Below are positions 63,542 through 64,000 of a stretch of DNA of 64,000 bases, piece after piece. Source of the DNA: Agrobacterium cavarae. Lineage in GTDB: Bacteria > Pseudomonadota > Alphaproteobacteria > Rhizobiales > Rhizobiaceae. The stretch covers positions 169 through 64,168 of the forward strand of contig NZ_SISF01000025.1 of NCBI RefSeq assembly GCF_004310285.1, in the 5' to 3' direction. Made by a program: the position numbers and the translations under genes. The notes below the pieces were generated by a model, which was given only the letters and a program-made list of their open reading frames with translations, was not told the origin of the DNA and ran no database searches. The first letter of the stretch is position 1. Every line of letters starts with the position of its first letter.

Positions 63542-64000
63542 GATGCCACCCGTCGCATGCGCGGATCGAGCAGATCGCGCAACGCATCGCCCAGAAGGTT
63601 GAAGCCGAGAATGCCGAGCATGACGGCGAGACCCGGGAAGATCAGCAGCCACGGCGCCATTTCCATCAGGTTGATGCTGTCCGCCAGCATCAGGCCGAGC
63701 GAGGAGTTCGGTGGCTGTGTGCCAAGGCCAAGGAAGCTCAAGCCCGATTCGGTGAGAAGCGACCATGCCAACGCCAGTGTCACTTGCACGGTCAGTGGCG
63801 CTACCAGATTGAGCATCAGGTGCCGGGTGAGGATGTAGGAGGTAGAACTGCCGAAGGTGCGGGCCGCATCGACGAAATCACGCGCCTTGATCGACAGTGC
63901 CGGTCCGCGCACCACGCGTGTGAAGATTGGCGTGTAGACGAAGGCGATGGCGAGAATGCTGGTGAAGGTGCCGGGGCCGACGACGGTGATGAACAGCAGG
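63538..64000 (-). CDS. Peptide-type ABC importer permease (DppC-like), 5' part outside window
   Basis: The C-terminal 154 residues or so of a DppC/OppC-type permease, open to the right edge. The EAA loop is visible (ARDFVDAARTFGSSTSYILTRHLMLNLVAPL) as is the conserved ESGLSFLGLGTQPPNSSLGLML and the GILGFNLLGDALRDLLDPRMR ending. It is coupled to the ATPase by a four-base overlap. A second permease and a binding protein should lie just right of the window. Confidence 0.94.
   Translation of the reverse strand, partial: LLFITVVGPGTFTSILAIAFVYTPIFTRVVRGPALSIKARDFVDAARTFGSSTSYILTRHLMLNLVAPLTVQVTLALAWSLLTESGLSFLGLGTQPPNSSLGLMLADSINLMEMAPWLLIFPGLAVMLGILGFNLLGDALRDLLDPRMRRVAS

Noticed and set aside
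63542..63766. Longer start for the fused ATPase
   Set aside because: The extension lies wholly within the permease gene in another frame; ATG 63541 overlaps the permease stop by four bases and begins the ABC domain.

Overview
The window looks like a chromosomal segment of a member of the Rhizobiaceae (Agrobacterium/Rhizobium group). This rests on two copies of a rhizobial RIME-type palindromic repeat around 43.3-44.0 kb and a second repeat type at 53.4 kb, an HWE-family histidine kinase, a PrsD/PrsE-like type I exporter, an alphaproteobacterial transglutaminase-like cysteine peptidase, and a tRNA-fMet placed as at the end of a rhizobial rrn operon. No species call is made.

Layout. (1) 0.2 kb: tRNA-fMet and terminator, probably the end of an rRNA operon lying left of the window. 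(2) 0.7-28.1 kb: an AT-richer, patchwork Wzx/Wzy-type exopolysaccharide locus. It holds an acyltransferase, a methyltransferase, two GT4 glycosyltransferases, two candidate polymerases, a Wzx flippase, a secreted GH-A glycosidase, an OPX export lipoprotein, a Wzc/ExoP-like co-polymerase kinase and, at 27.3 kb, an ExoY-like initiating sugar transferase. Inside it lie an RTX calcium-binding protein, a two-gene type I exporter, a secreted cysteine peptidase, a phosphatase, a broken IS630-type transposase and several gene-poor stretches with decayed coding sequence. (3) 29.1-37.8 kb: an XRE regulator divergent from a desaturase/PhnD-like pair, then, on the minus strand, a six-gene unit encoding a quaternary-amine-type ABC importer, a HutC/GntR regulator and a histidase-fold lyase that lacks the Ala-Ser-Gly triplet that forms the MIO cofactor. 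A HutC-like operator sits upstream of the first gene. This is the most interesting system here: I read it as uptake and lyase-type breakdown of a betaine, possibly an ergothioneine- or hercynine-like aromatic betaine. (4) 38-45.8 kb: a GH15 glycosidase, a chemoreceptor, two small proteins (one between two RIME copies) and an MFS transporter. (5) 45.9-51.4 kb: a small defence-like pocket beside tRNA-Ser(CGA), with a one-polypeptide MmeI-like restriction-modification enzyme, a DUF4145-DUF5655 protein and gene remnants. (6) 51.9-64 kb: core and housekeeping genes: HWE kinase, GNAT proteins, aldo/keto reductase, an isochorismatase/GlxA-regulator pair, small membrane proteins, xseA, anmK, a serine hydrolase and the start of a peptide-type ABC importer that runs off the right end.

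Many starts given here differ from the longest open frame, because a Shine-Dalgarno match or an overlap with the upstream gene points to an inner codon; the reason is stated in each entry. Family assignments come from reading motifs by eye, with no database search.
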